NCBI GenBank assembly: GCA_003566395.1
Contig: PXDL01000276.1
Coordinates: 1-6,831, forward strand
DNA: 6,831 nt
Direction: 5' to 3'
Origin: Balneolia bacterium
Lineage (GTDB): Bacteria > Bacteroidota > Rhodothermia > Balneolales > Cyclonatronaceae
Shown: in pieces, positions 1-6,680 of the stretch
Layout of the letters: each line of letters starts with the position of its first letter
Position numbering within the stretch: the stretch's first letter is position 1
Notes under the pieces: model-generated
What the model was told of the DNA's origin: nothing
What the model saw: the letters and a program-made list of their open reading frames with translations, nothing else
Database searches by the model: none
Made by a program: the position numbers and the translations under genes

Positions 1-1
1 C

Positions 2-121
2 CTGGGCGGTTGGGTGAAGTATGAAGTAAACCAGGGCCTGGGCCTCGATATCGGTTACGCCATGCAGGACCACAAGTGGCTGGGCATCACCAACCGATTC
101 TCACTTAAAGTAAGTTTCTGA
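2..121 (+). CDS. C-terminal end of an outer-membrane beta-barrel protein, possibly PorV/PorQ family (5' partial)
   Basis: The window opens inside a reading frame that ends at TGA 119-121 and gives 39 residues. They include GLGLDIGYAMQDH and end in NRFSLKVSF. Alternating polar/hydrophobic strands and a terminal Phe are what a C-terminal beta-strand of an outer-membrane barrel looks like and are recognised by the BAM machinery. The pattern of a Gly/Asp-rich strand (LDIGYAM), a short loop, then LG.TNRFSL.F resembles the end of PorV/PorQ-family proteins. PorV is known as an outer-membrane T9SS component that shuttles sorting-domain cargo, which would fit the two T9SS cargo genes downstream. The start and most of the protein lie outside the window, so barrel identity is fairly safe and the PorV/PorQ assignment is tentative. 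No terminator is visible in the 79 nt before the next gene, so co-transcription is possible. Confidence 0.55.
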   Translation: MGGWVKYEVNQGLGLDIGYAMQDHKWLGITNRFSLKVSF

Positions 122-190
122 TAAAAAAAGTTACGACGACATAGAGTTACGATCAACAACACGGGAAACCGTACATTTAAAAACAAACAA

Positions 191-195
191 AGAGG
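191..195 (+). promoter_or_regulatory. Shine-Dalgarno site of the T9SS glycan-binding protein gene
   Basis: AGAGG sits 5 nt before the ATG at 201, inside an otherwise A-rich leader. It supports that ATG as the start. It contrasts with the amylase gene, whose ATG at 3487 has no purine-rich Shine-Dalgarno sequence in the preceding 20 nt. Confidence 0.6.
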
Positions 196-200
196 TACAT

Positions 201-2303
201 ATGAAAACCTATACAAAACTAATGCTTATGCTTGCGCTGTTTGTGTTTGGAGCAGTGCAGCATGCGTATGCACAGGAAGAAGATCCGATTATGGTGACCT
301 TCCGGGTGAACACCTCCACCGTTGCTGATACCCTCAGCGGCGATGGTGCAATTCAGCTCAGAGGCGCTGTAAACGGAGAGGAATTTGATGACGAAGGATA
401 CTTCGGTCAAAATGTTAACTGGGGTTCTTCGTCTATTCAGGCGAACCACGTTGCGGGCGACTACTGGGAGCTCAATCTAATGATGGCGCCCGGCGATGAA
501 CTGACATATAAATTCAGAGCCTTTCATGATCTTGACGGTGATGTAGGAGCCGGATTCAACGACGGCTGGGAAGCTGACGCTGATGGAGGCGGTAACTATG
601 TATTTACCGTTCCTGAAAATGCAACCGAAGATATCACAACCGAGGTTCTTTACTTCGCCGGTCTTAATGCTCCCCGTCAGGCACCTTTCGAGCCTTCTGA
701 AGAAGGTATGAGAGCGGTTCACTTCCGGGTGGATGTTGGCGCGCGTGTTGCCACCAGCCAGTATGACCCTGAAAATGAAGAACATGTTGTAGGTGTTCGC
801 GGAGATTACAACCCTGAAACCGGTCGTATTGCTTATAAATTTGTAATCGACACACCTGCCGGAATTCAGTGGGAAGACGGTGCGGACAAGGAGTTCTTCC
901 TTCCTGCGGCAGACTCCACGCTGCGTTGGGGATACTTCAACAATGAAGTACCACCAAGCGGTGAAGTTATTACTGCCGATGTGGAATTCCGTGCAAATGT
1001 AGGATTGCTTGAAGCCCTGGGTTATTTTAACCGCGGCATCGGCGATCAGGTTGCCGTACCGGGTGCGTTCAACAGCTGGGATTCATCCACCCCTATGACC
1101 TTCGATGAAGGTGAAGATATCTGGAGAAGTAACTTTGAACTTACCCGCGAAGTAGGTTCACCTGTACCCTTCAAATACTTCATTATCTGGGATGAAAGCC
1201 GTTTCGATGAAACCAGCGAAAACTACATTCCAAATCTTGTAGCCGATAACGGATGGGAAGAGCCCGGAAGTTTTGGTGGAGGTGACCGTATCCATGAATT
1301 TGCCGGCTCCGAGGTTCAGGTTGCCGATGGAGATTTCGGGAGCGATGTAGCCTTCTTTAACAGCTTACCCGAGCAAGCTCTCATCACCGAAGACGGAGCC
1401 GGAAGCACAACCTACCCGGTTACTTTTGAAGTGGATATGACCGAGGCGCTGAGCGCTGAAGTTCCTTTCAACCCGGAAACAAGTGGTGTTTATCTGGTAG
1501 TAGAAACTCCGATTTTTGCTCTCACACAGGGTATCCCTACAGGTACCGATGCACTTGAAATTCCCGATGTTCGTGACCGTCTTACCTTCACACGGGTGGG
1601 AGATTCAAACAATTACGAGCTGACTCTTGATCTTGATCTTCCCACCGAAAACCATTTCGGTTTCGTAATCGCTTATGAAGACGCTGATGGCGTGTTTGTA
1701 ACGAACGGTGGAGGATTTGATGCCGGACGCCGGTATTACCGTTATGTAGAGCCCGAGGCAGTGTTTGATAACCTGACGATCTGGCCTGCCGGTGGTTACA
1801 CCCTCGACCCGATAACATGGGTTGAAGAAGATCTGGACTTCCCGGAGCCTCCGACTTATGGTATTGGTGATGACGAACGCCCGGTTCTGTTTAGCGATCA
1901 CCCGCTCGACGGTTTCCAGACTACCTTCCCGTTAACGCGTGAAGTGCAGCCTGATAATGCAAACCACTTCTATTCAGGCACAATCTACCTGTCTACAGAT
2001 CCGACAAGTATCGGCGGACCCGGTAACAGTGAACTTCCCCGTGAAATCACGCTGAAGCAAAATTACCCAAACCCGTTTAACCCGACAACCAACATCAACT
2101 TCAGCCTGCCCGAGCAAGCTGATATTCGTCTGGATGTCTTTAACGTACTGGGTCAGCGTGTGGCCACACTGGCAAACGGAACATATAATGCCGGTACCCA
2201 CACCGTTCAGTTCGATGCAAGCCGCCTTTCTTCAGGGGTATATCTGTACCGCCTGCAATCCGGCAGCTTTGTTACACAAAAATCGATGATGCTGGTTAAA
2301 TAA
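201..2303 (+). CDS. Secreted multi-module beta-sandwich protein with T9SS type A sorting domain, probable surface starch/alpha-glucan-binding protein
   Basis: A 700-residue protein with no recognisable catalytic domain. Residues 1-24 are a Sec signal peptide (Lys2/Lys6, hydrophobic core LMLMLALFVFGAV, cleavage after AYA). Four tandem modules then each open with a V-x-F-x-V/A strand: A near 31 (VTFRVN), B at 173 (VHFRVD), C at 261 (VEFRAN) and D at 407 (VTFEVD). Module C carries VAVPGAFNSWD at 284-294, the V.G.FN.W signature seen in CBM20/CBM48/AMPK-type glycan-binding folds, followed by PFKYFI; A and B have the related YKF strand. Module B is short and lacks the usual middle strands. Residues about 616-700 form a T9SS type A sorting domain (KQNYPNPFNPTT, FNVLGQRV, SGVYLYRL, terminal MMLVK), predicting export by T9SS and surface attachment or release. 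Starch binding is inferred from the module signature and the amylase two genes downstream; it would be a functional counterpart of SusE/SusF. The ATG is supported by AGAGG 5 nt upstream and an intact signal peptide. An intrinsic terminator follows 28 nt after the stop. Confidence 0.88.
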   Translation: MKTYTKLMLMLALFVFGAVQHAYAQEEDPIMVTFRVNTSTVADTLSGDGAIQLRGAVNGEEFDDEGYFGQNVNWGSSSIQANHVAGDYWELNLMMAPGDELTYKFRAFHDLDGDVGAGFNDGWEADADGGGNYVFTVPENATEDITTEVLYFAGLNAPRQAPFEPSEEGMRAVHFRVDVGARVATSQYDPENEEHVVGVRGDYNPETGRIAYKFVIDTPAGIQWEDGADKEFFLPAADSTLRWGYFNNEVPPSGEVITADVEFRANVGLLEALGYFNRGIGDQVAVPGAFNSWDSSTPMTFDEGEDIWRSNFELTREVGSPVPFKYFIIWDESRFDETSENYIPNLVADNGWEEPGSFGGGDRIHEFAGSEVQVADGDFGSDVAFFNSLPEQALITEDGAGSTTYPVTFEVDMTEALSAEVPFNPETSGVYLVVETPIFALTQGIPTGTDALEIPDVRDRLTFTRVGDSNNYELTLDLDLPTENHFGFVIAYEDADGVFVTNGGGFDAGRRYYRYVEPEAVFDNLTIWPAGGYTLDPITWVEEDLDFPEPPTYGIGDDERPVLFSDHPLDGFQTTFPLTREVQPDNANHFYSGTIYLSTDPTSIGGPGNSELPREITLKQNYPNPFNPTTNINFSLPEQADIRLDVFNVLGQRVATLANGTYNAGTHTVQFDASRLSSGVYLYRLQSGSFVTQKSMMLVK

Positions 2304-2330
2304 GCATCAGGGGCAAACCCAATTCGGGAA

Positions 2331-2369
2331 TCGGGAGGTCGCATTCGGCCTCCCGACTTCCTGTTTTTT
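2331..2369 (+). terminator. Rho-independent terminator after the glycan-binding protein gene
   Basis: A 10-bp stem (2331-2340 TCGGGAGGTC with 2347-2356 GGCCTCCCGA, one T-G wobble) closes a 6-nt loop. Seven nt of pyrimidine-rich spacer and six T residues (2364-2369) follow. It separates the upstream transcription unit from the LacI-type regulator, whose start lies only 24 nt beyond the T-run. Confidence 0.82.
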
Positions 2370-2393
2370 AAACAAACCAGCAGGTTCAGAGCA

Positions 2394-3425
2394 TTGTCTG
2401 TCACCATATATGATATTGCTAAAGAAGCCGGGGTAAGTATTGCCACGGTATCTCGTGTTTTTAACAACAGCAACAGCGTTTCGGAGAAATCCAGAACTAA
2501 AATCCTTACGATCGCCAAGCGGCTGGGCTACCATCCACAGGCGATGGCACAGGGGCTGGCACGAAAAAAAAGCAAGCTGATTTCCGTTATTGTTCCGGTT
2601 ATCTCCAACCATTTCTTTATGGAAGTGCTTGAAGGTATCCAGGATGAACTCGGTGATTCACAGTACGATCTCAATATCTACAACATCAAACTGACCGACG
2701 ATATTTACGAACAGGTTGATTACAGCATCAAGCGCGGTATGGCCGAGGGCTACCTCATCATATCGGTGCATCTGTTGGAAAAGCAGTGGAAGAGCCTCAA
2801 AAATTTTAACGTCCCTATAACGCTGATTGATGAATTCAGCACCGAATTCGATTCTGTTAGTGTTGACAGTATAGAAGGCGCCTATAACGCAACTAATTAT
2901 TTTATTACGGAAGGCTATCAGCGTATAGCCATGATTTCGGCGCAAAACCGGTCCAAGCCGGTCAAAGACCGCATAAACGGATACAGGCGCGCACTTGAAG
3001 ACGCCGGTCGCTTTGTGCAAGAAGAACTGATCGTTTCCGGTGATGATGAAGACCGTGACGGATTTACCGAAAAAAACGGCTATCAGGCAATGATGAAACT
3101 GCTGAAAATGAAAGACCTGCCCGATGCCTGCTTCTGCAATTCCGATATTCAGGCAATAGGTGCCGTCAAAGCCATGCAGGATACCGGGCGTTTTATACCC
3201 CTGATCGGTTTCGACGATATACAGTTGTCCGAATTTTTCGGCCTTAGCACGATGAGACAACCCATGCGCGAAATGGGCACTATGGCCGTTTCAAAACTAC
3301 TGAAACGAATCGGCAATCCCGATGCAAAAGTCTCACACACGGTTTTTTCGCCCGAACTGATGCTACGCTCTTCAACGGACGAACAAACCAATAAACATAC
3401 CCATATCCTTGAAAAACGCGCTTAA
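2394..3425 (+). CDS. LacI-family transcriptional regulator
   Basis: A 343-residue protein, the usual length for the family. The N-terminus is a canonical LacI helix-turn-helix: TIYDIAKEAGVSIATVSRVF at 4-23, with recognition helix about 17-24. It is followed by the hinge region GYHPQAMAQGLARKKSKLI at 45-63, where the conserved Leu of the minor-groove hinge helix is expected. Residues about 62-330 are the periplasmic-binding-protein-like effector domain (VIVPVISNHFFMEVLEGI near 65-82; IGFDDIQLSEF at 271-281). The start is TTG at 2394, because no ATG precedes the conserved helix-turn-helix in this frame; the leader offers only a weak AGCAGG at 2379-2384. The preceding strong terminator leaves little promoter space, suggesting low or read-through expression. 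The amylase gene begins 61 nt after the stop on the same strand, so control of alpha-glucan genes by a malto-oligosaccharide-type effector is likely but inferred. Repressor versus activator cannot be told from sequence. Confidence 0.93.
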   Translation: MSVTIYDIAKEAGVSIATVSRVFNNSNSVSEKSRTKILTIAKRLGYHPQAMAQGLARKKSKLISVIVPVISNHFFMEVLEGIQDELGDSQYDLNIYNIKLTDDIYEQVDYSIKRGMAEGYLIISVHLLEKQWKSLKNFNVPITLIDEFSTEFDSVSVDSIEGAYNATNYFITEGYQRIAMISAQNRSKPVKDRINGYRRALEDAGRFVQEELIVSGDDEDRDGFTEKNGYQAMMKLLKMKDLPDACFCNSDIQAIGAVKAMQDTGRFIPLIGFDDIQLSEFFGLSTMRQPMREMGTMAVSKLLKRIGNPDAKVSHTVFSPELMLRSSTDEQTNKHTHILEKRA

Positions 3426-3433
3426 TGACTTTC

Positions 3434-3453
3434 CCGGTTTTGCGCGTAACCGG
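3434..3453 (+). promoter_or_regulatory. Candidate LacI-family operator upstream of the amylase gene
   Basis: A 20-bp dyad: CCGGTT (3434-3439) and AACCGG (3448-3453) are perfect arms. The inner 8 nt TTGCGCGT contain a paired GCGC whose centre is a CG step at 3443/3444. LacI-family operators are typically 14-20 bp palindromes with a central CG. The dyad lies in the 61-nt gap between the regulator gene and the amylase ATG, 33 nt before that ATG. A TTTG at 3439-3442 and an AT-rich TATAAA at 3465-3470 could be promoter elements overlapped by the site, but they fit the Bacteroidota TAnnTTTG/TTTG consensus only partly. A short RNA hairpin is the main alternative reading. Confidence 0.5.
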
Positions 3454-3486
3454 TATCACCCCTTTATAAAAAAACACCCCCAAGCT

Positions 3487-6369
3487 ATGTTAAATTCATG
3501 CTACAAATTCATGCTGGTCATGTTAGTATCGGCCGCACTGCTTGTTCCGAATATTTTGATCGGACAAGTTGTGACCACCGATCCGGATTTTCCGACCGAA
3601 GACCAGCCTTTATCCATTTTCTTTGATGCAACTCAGGGAACCGGCGGCCTTGCCGGCTACGACGGCGATGTATATGCGCATACAGGCGTAATCACAAATC
3701 TGAGCACTCAGCCGAGCGACTGGCGCTATGTAAAAACAAACTGGGGACAAAACACCCCGGAAACGCTGCTCCAGGAAATCGGTGATGATCTCTACCAGCT
3801 CGATATTGAAGATATCCGTGAGTACTACGGTGTTCCGCCTGAAGAAGAAATCCTCCAGCTTGCATTTGTTTTTCGCAGTGATGTTCCGGTAGGAGGTAAT
3901 TATCTGGAGGGCAAAGATGACGGTGGATCGGATATTTTTATAGACCTGTTTAGTGAAGCGCTCGGTGTTCGTTTCACCAGCCCGTCCGACGATCCGTTTA
4001 ATCCTACCTTTTCCAGTGTTGGCGAGGAGCTTGAAATCCGTATTACCGGCTCCAGCGCCGATGTGGCTCTTACCGAGCTAAGGCTGTTTATTGATGATGA
4101 ACAGGTTGCTTCCACAACAACAGCCGGCGAATTAATCTACAATTTCGATGTCACAACCACCGGTCGCTTCGACTTGCGCGGTGAAGCCGAAAATGCCGAC
4201 GGCGATGTAGCAACCGCCGAGGCCTACTTCATCGTAAATCCTGAAGTTACCGAAGCCGCTCCCCCTGCCGGTACTCAATACGGAATCAATATAGGTGATG
4301 ATCTGACTTCGGCTACTCTGGCCGTATATGCGCCGAATATTGATTTCATGTACGCGCTGGGTGATTTCACCGAATGGGAAATCGATACCGAATTCTATAT
4401 GAACCGGCACACCGTAAACCCGGACAGCGTGATGTACTGGGTTACAGTCGAAAACCTCACGCCCGGTACGGAATACGGATTTCAGTATTTGGTGGAAGGG
4501 GATCGTCGTATTGGCGAACTTTATGCCAACAAGGTACTTGATCCGTGGAACGACGGTTTTATCGGCCCGGAAATCTATCCCGATCTGAAGCCCTATCCGC
4601 AGGGAAAAACTTCCGGAATGGTTTCTATCCTGAACACGGCTCCCGAACCGTACGAGTGGCAGTCTAATGACTATGTGCGCCCGGATCCGGAAGACCTGAT
4701 TATCTATGAGCTGCTGATCCGCGACTGGATGGATGAAGGTACCTACTCCAATCTGGCCGATTCTCTTGACTATCTTGAAAGACTGGGAATCAACGCGCTT
4801 GAGCTCATGCCGATTCAGAATTTCGACGGCAATATAAGCTGGGGATACAACCCGAATTATCACCTTGCCGTGGATAAAGCCTACGGTCCGGCCAACGAGT
4901 TGAAAAGGCTGATTGATGAAGCGCACGCACGCGGAATGGCTGTAATTCTGGATGTGGTTTATAACCACGCCACCGATCAGTCTCCGCTTATAGGTCTGTA
5001 CGGCCACAGTGATAACCCGTTTATCGGTCCCGGCCACGCGTTTAATGTGTTTAATCACCTGAATCACAACCATCCGAAAATTAAATACTGGATGGACCGG
5101 GCGAACCGCCACTGGATCGAAGAATTTCGGATCGACGGTTTCCGCTTCGACCTCACCAAAGGTTTTGCCACAAATTTCAACAACGGCAACTATAACGGCT
5201 ACAATTCTCAGCGTATCGCCAACCTGAAGCGTATGGCGGATGCCATCTGGGATGTGGACCCCGATAACTATGTGATGCTCGAGCATTTCGCCGCCAATAG
5301 CGAGGAAAAAGAGCTTTCCGAATGGAGACAAGATCAGGGCAGGTACGGCATGATGTTGTGGGGCAACCATAACTTCAACTATAATGAAGCCACTATGGGC
5401 TATCACGCGAATAATCAATCCGATTTTTCCGGGGTGTTTCACCAAAACCGGGGCTGGAATACGCCGAACCTGATAGGCTATATGGAAAGCCATGATCAGC
5501 AGCGCCTCAGCTACAAGAATCAGGAATTCGGCAACATGTCGGGCGATTATAATATCAGGGACTTTGAAACCAATATCGATCGCCTGAAAATGGCCGGTGC
5601 GTTCTTTTTCACCGTACCCGGGCCTAAAATGATCTGGCAGTTTGGTGAATTGGGTTACGACTACCCGCTTGATGAAGACGGCCCGACCCGCACCGATCCG
5701 ATGCCCGTACCGTGGGATGAATATCTGGATGATCCCGCCCGTATTTCACTCTACAATACCTGGCGTGCAATTATCCACCTGCGCCACAGCAGCGATGCTT
5801 TCCGTACCGACAATGTTGATATGCAGGTAGCCGCACCGGTGAAGCGTATTTACCTGACCCATGATGATATGAATGTTGCCATAATCGGTAATTTCGGAGT
5901 CACCGAGCGTACGGTATCCCTGAATCTGCAGCATGCGGGAACCTGGTACGACTACCTCGGTCAGGAAGAATGGAATTTCGACTCCTCGGATGCATCAATC
6001 GTAATGCAGCCGGGAGAATACTTCATTTTTACAACCGAGCAGATTGATCTGCCCGAAGGCGGCTTGATCGTGAGTATAGAGGATGAAGACTTCCGTGAGG
6101 AACCGCGCTCATTTGCCCTGCATCAGAATTACCCAAATCCCTTCAACCCAACCACCAACGTGGTGTACGAACTTAGTGAAGCCGCCGATGTACGCCTTGA
6201 AGTATTCAACGTGCTCGGTCAGCGGGTATCGGTACTGCATAACGGTCCGCAAAGCGCCGGCGTGCATACGGCACAGTTCGACGGTTCGCGTCTTACAAGC
6301 GGCGTCTATCTGGTTAGAATGCAGGCCGCCGGACAGACTTTTACCAATAAAATGATGCTGGTGAAGTAG
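3487..6369 (+). CDS. Secreted GH13 alpha-amylase-family enzyme with T9SS type A sorting domain
   Basis: A 960-residue extracellular enzyme predicted to cleave alpha-1,4 and/or alpha-1,6 glucosidic bonds in starch-like glucans by the GH13 retaining mechanism. Residues 1-26 are a signal peptide (Lys7, core FMLVMLVSAALLV). Next come an N-terminal beta-sandwich domain (about 30-155), an Ig-like domain (about 165-255) and a CBM48-like E-set domain (about 265-375, GDFTEW at 292-297). The TIM barrel (about 404-765) has all GH13 signatures: DVVYNH 489-494; GFRFD 551-555 with Arg553 and nucleophile Asp555; acid/base Glu599 in LEHF; and ESHD 667-670 with His669 and Asp670. A C-terminal beta domain (about 770-852) and a T9SS type A sorting domain (about 875-960, HQNYPNPFNPTT to MMLVK) follow. 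SWGYNPNYH and the FNHLNHNHP loop recall pullulanase/branching-type members more than classical alpha-amylases, so linkage specificity is open. I chose the ATG at 3487. An in-frame TTG at 3409 would overlap the regulator gene by 17 nt and bury the signal peptide. No Shine-Dalgarno is visible; the leader is A-rich. Confidence 0.95.
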   Translation: MLNSCYKFMLVMLVSAALLVPNILIGQVVTTDPDFPTEDQPLSIFFDATQGTGGLAGYDGDVYAHTGVITNLSTQPSDWRYVKTNWGQNTPETLLQEIGDDLYQLDIEDIREYYGVPPEEEILQLAFVFRSDVPVGGNYLEGKDDGGSDIFIDLFSEALGVRFTSPSDDPFNPTFSSVGEELEIRITGSSADVALTELRLFIDDEQVASTTTAGELIYNFDVTTTGRFDLRGEAENADGDVATAEAYFIVNPEVTEAAPPAGTQYGINIGDDLTSATLAVYAPNIDFMYALGDFTEWEIDTEFYMNRHTVNPDSVMYWVTVENLTPGTEYGFQYLVEGDRRIGELYANKVLDPWNDGFIGPEIYPDLKPYPQGKTSGMVSILNTAPEPYEWQSNDYVRPDPEDLIIYELLIRDWMDEGTYSNLADSLDYLERLGINALELMPIQNFDGNISWGYNPNYHLAVDKAYGPANELKRLIDEAHARGMAVILDVVYNHATDQSPLIGLYGHSDNPFIGPGHAFNVFNHLNHNHPKIKYWMDRANRHWIEEFRIDGFRFDLTKGFATNFNNGNYNGYNSQRIANLKRMADAIWDVDPDNYVMLEHFAANSEEKELSEWRQDQGRYGMMLWGNHNFNYNEATMGYHANNQSDFSGVFHQNRGWNTPNLIGYMESHDQQRLSYKNQEFGNMSGDYNIRDFETNIDRLKMAGAFFFTVPGPKMIWQFGELGYDYPLDEDGPTRTDPMPVPWDEYLDDPARISLYNTWRAIIHLRHSSDAFRTDNVDMQVAAPVKRIYLTHDDMNVAIIGNFGVTERTVSLNLQHAGTWYDYLGQEEWNFDSSDASIVMQPGEYFIFTTEQIDLPEGGLIVSIEDEDFREEPRSFALHQNYPNPFNPTTNVVYELSEAADVRLEVFNVLGQRVSVLHNGPQSAGVHTAQFDGSRLTSGVYLVRMQAAGQTFTNKMMLVK

Positions 6370-6379
6370 TAATTGTTAG

Positions 6380-6680
6380 TTGGGTCTCGGCCTTCTTGAA
6401 AGTGTACATGAAACCTGCCTTGCTCATAAACTGAGTAAGGCAGGTTTTTCTGTTAATACGCAGTTTCGGATTCCGTTTGAGTATGATGAATTTCAGGTTC
6501 CGGAAGGATATAGAACAGATGTGCCGGTCAATTACCTGGTAATGTGTGAGCTAAAATGCGCAAACAAACTTGAGAAGGTGAGTTCGATTCTAAATCAGCG
6601 TAAATGCCTTGCCCTTACTTTACCCTGAAAAAATCCGTATCTGACACTGCTCTTTAAAATATGTGGTCAAATGGAACTAA
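6380..6680 (+). pseudogene. Degraded GxxExxY-family (PD-(D/E)XK nuclease-like) gene remnant
   Basis: From 6380 the frame reads GLGLLESVHETCLAHKLSKA, then VPEGYRTD and VMCELKCANKLEKV. This matches the GxxExxY pattern as I know it: G.GLLESVYE.CL..EL...G, then EGYR.D......V.ELK....L. The Asp and the Glu-Leu-Lys of the PD-(D/E)XK-like core are still present, though Tyr of GxxExxY is replaced by His. The roughly 20 N-terminal residues before the GLGLLE segment are missing: a TAG stop lies directly upstream at 6377 and the amylase ends at 6369. The same frame stops at TGA 6626-6628. Family-like tail fragments continue in other frames: LKKSVSDTAL at 6625-6654 and LKYVVKWN followed by TAA at 6654-6680. 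At least two frameshifts are therefore implied. The TTG at 6380 is not a credible start. The family's biological role is poorly known; this copy is almost certainly inactive. Confidence 0.7.
6411..6449 (+). terminator. Rho-independent terminator downstream of the amylase gene, embedded in the GxxExxY remnant
   Basis: A 16-bp stem (6411-6426 with 6432-6447, one G-T wobble) closes a 5-nt TAAAC loop. The stem includes AAACCTGCCTT and AAGGCAGGTTT, and ends in a run of five T (6445-6449). It begins 42 nt after the amylase TAG and is the first strong terminator downstream of the regulator-amylase pair. The hairpin overlaps codons for ETCLAHKLSKAGF of the pseudogene. Confidence 0.75.

Noticed and set aside
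161..172. ACGG-GAAA-CCGT small hairpin or operator in the same leader
   Set aside because: The stem is only 4 bp and there is no central CG, so it is likely chance.
172..179. TACATTTA as a Bacteroidota -7 promoter element (TAnnTTTG) for the binding-protein gene
   Set aside because: The last base deviates and no TTTG-like -33 element lies at the right spacing, so support is too weak.
2658..3260. 200-codon minus-strand frame inside the LacI-family gene
   Set aside because: Antisense shadow of a confidently assigned gene, with no recognisable motif.
3416..3447. Hairpin ACGCGC/GCGCGT spanning the lacI-type stop codon as a terminator
   Set aside because: Only 6 bp with a 20-nt loop and no following T-run; the overlapping 3434-3453 dyad explains the symmetry better.
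3409..3486. Upstream TTG start extending the amylase by 26 residues
   Set aside because: It would overlap the regulator gene, place the putative operator inside the coding region and bury the signal peptide behind a polar 26-residue extension.
4132..5493. 453-codon open frame on the minus strand inside the amylase gene
   Set aside because: It is fully antisense to the catalytic barrel, its composition is that expected of an antisense shadow, and it shows no recognisable domain or leader.
2046..6366. Recent gene duplication suggested by similar sorting domains in the two secreted proteins
   Set aside because: Similarity is limited to the conserved T9SS domain motifs, with diverged codons and intervening residues; it reflects a shared domain family.
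6380..6628. Intact 82-residue small protein downstream of the amylase
   Set aside because: It lacks the N-terminus of the GxxExxY family, starts at a TTG right after a stop, and its C-terminal homology continues in other frames, so it is better read as a pseudogene.
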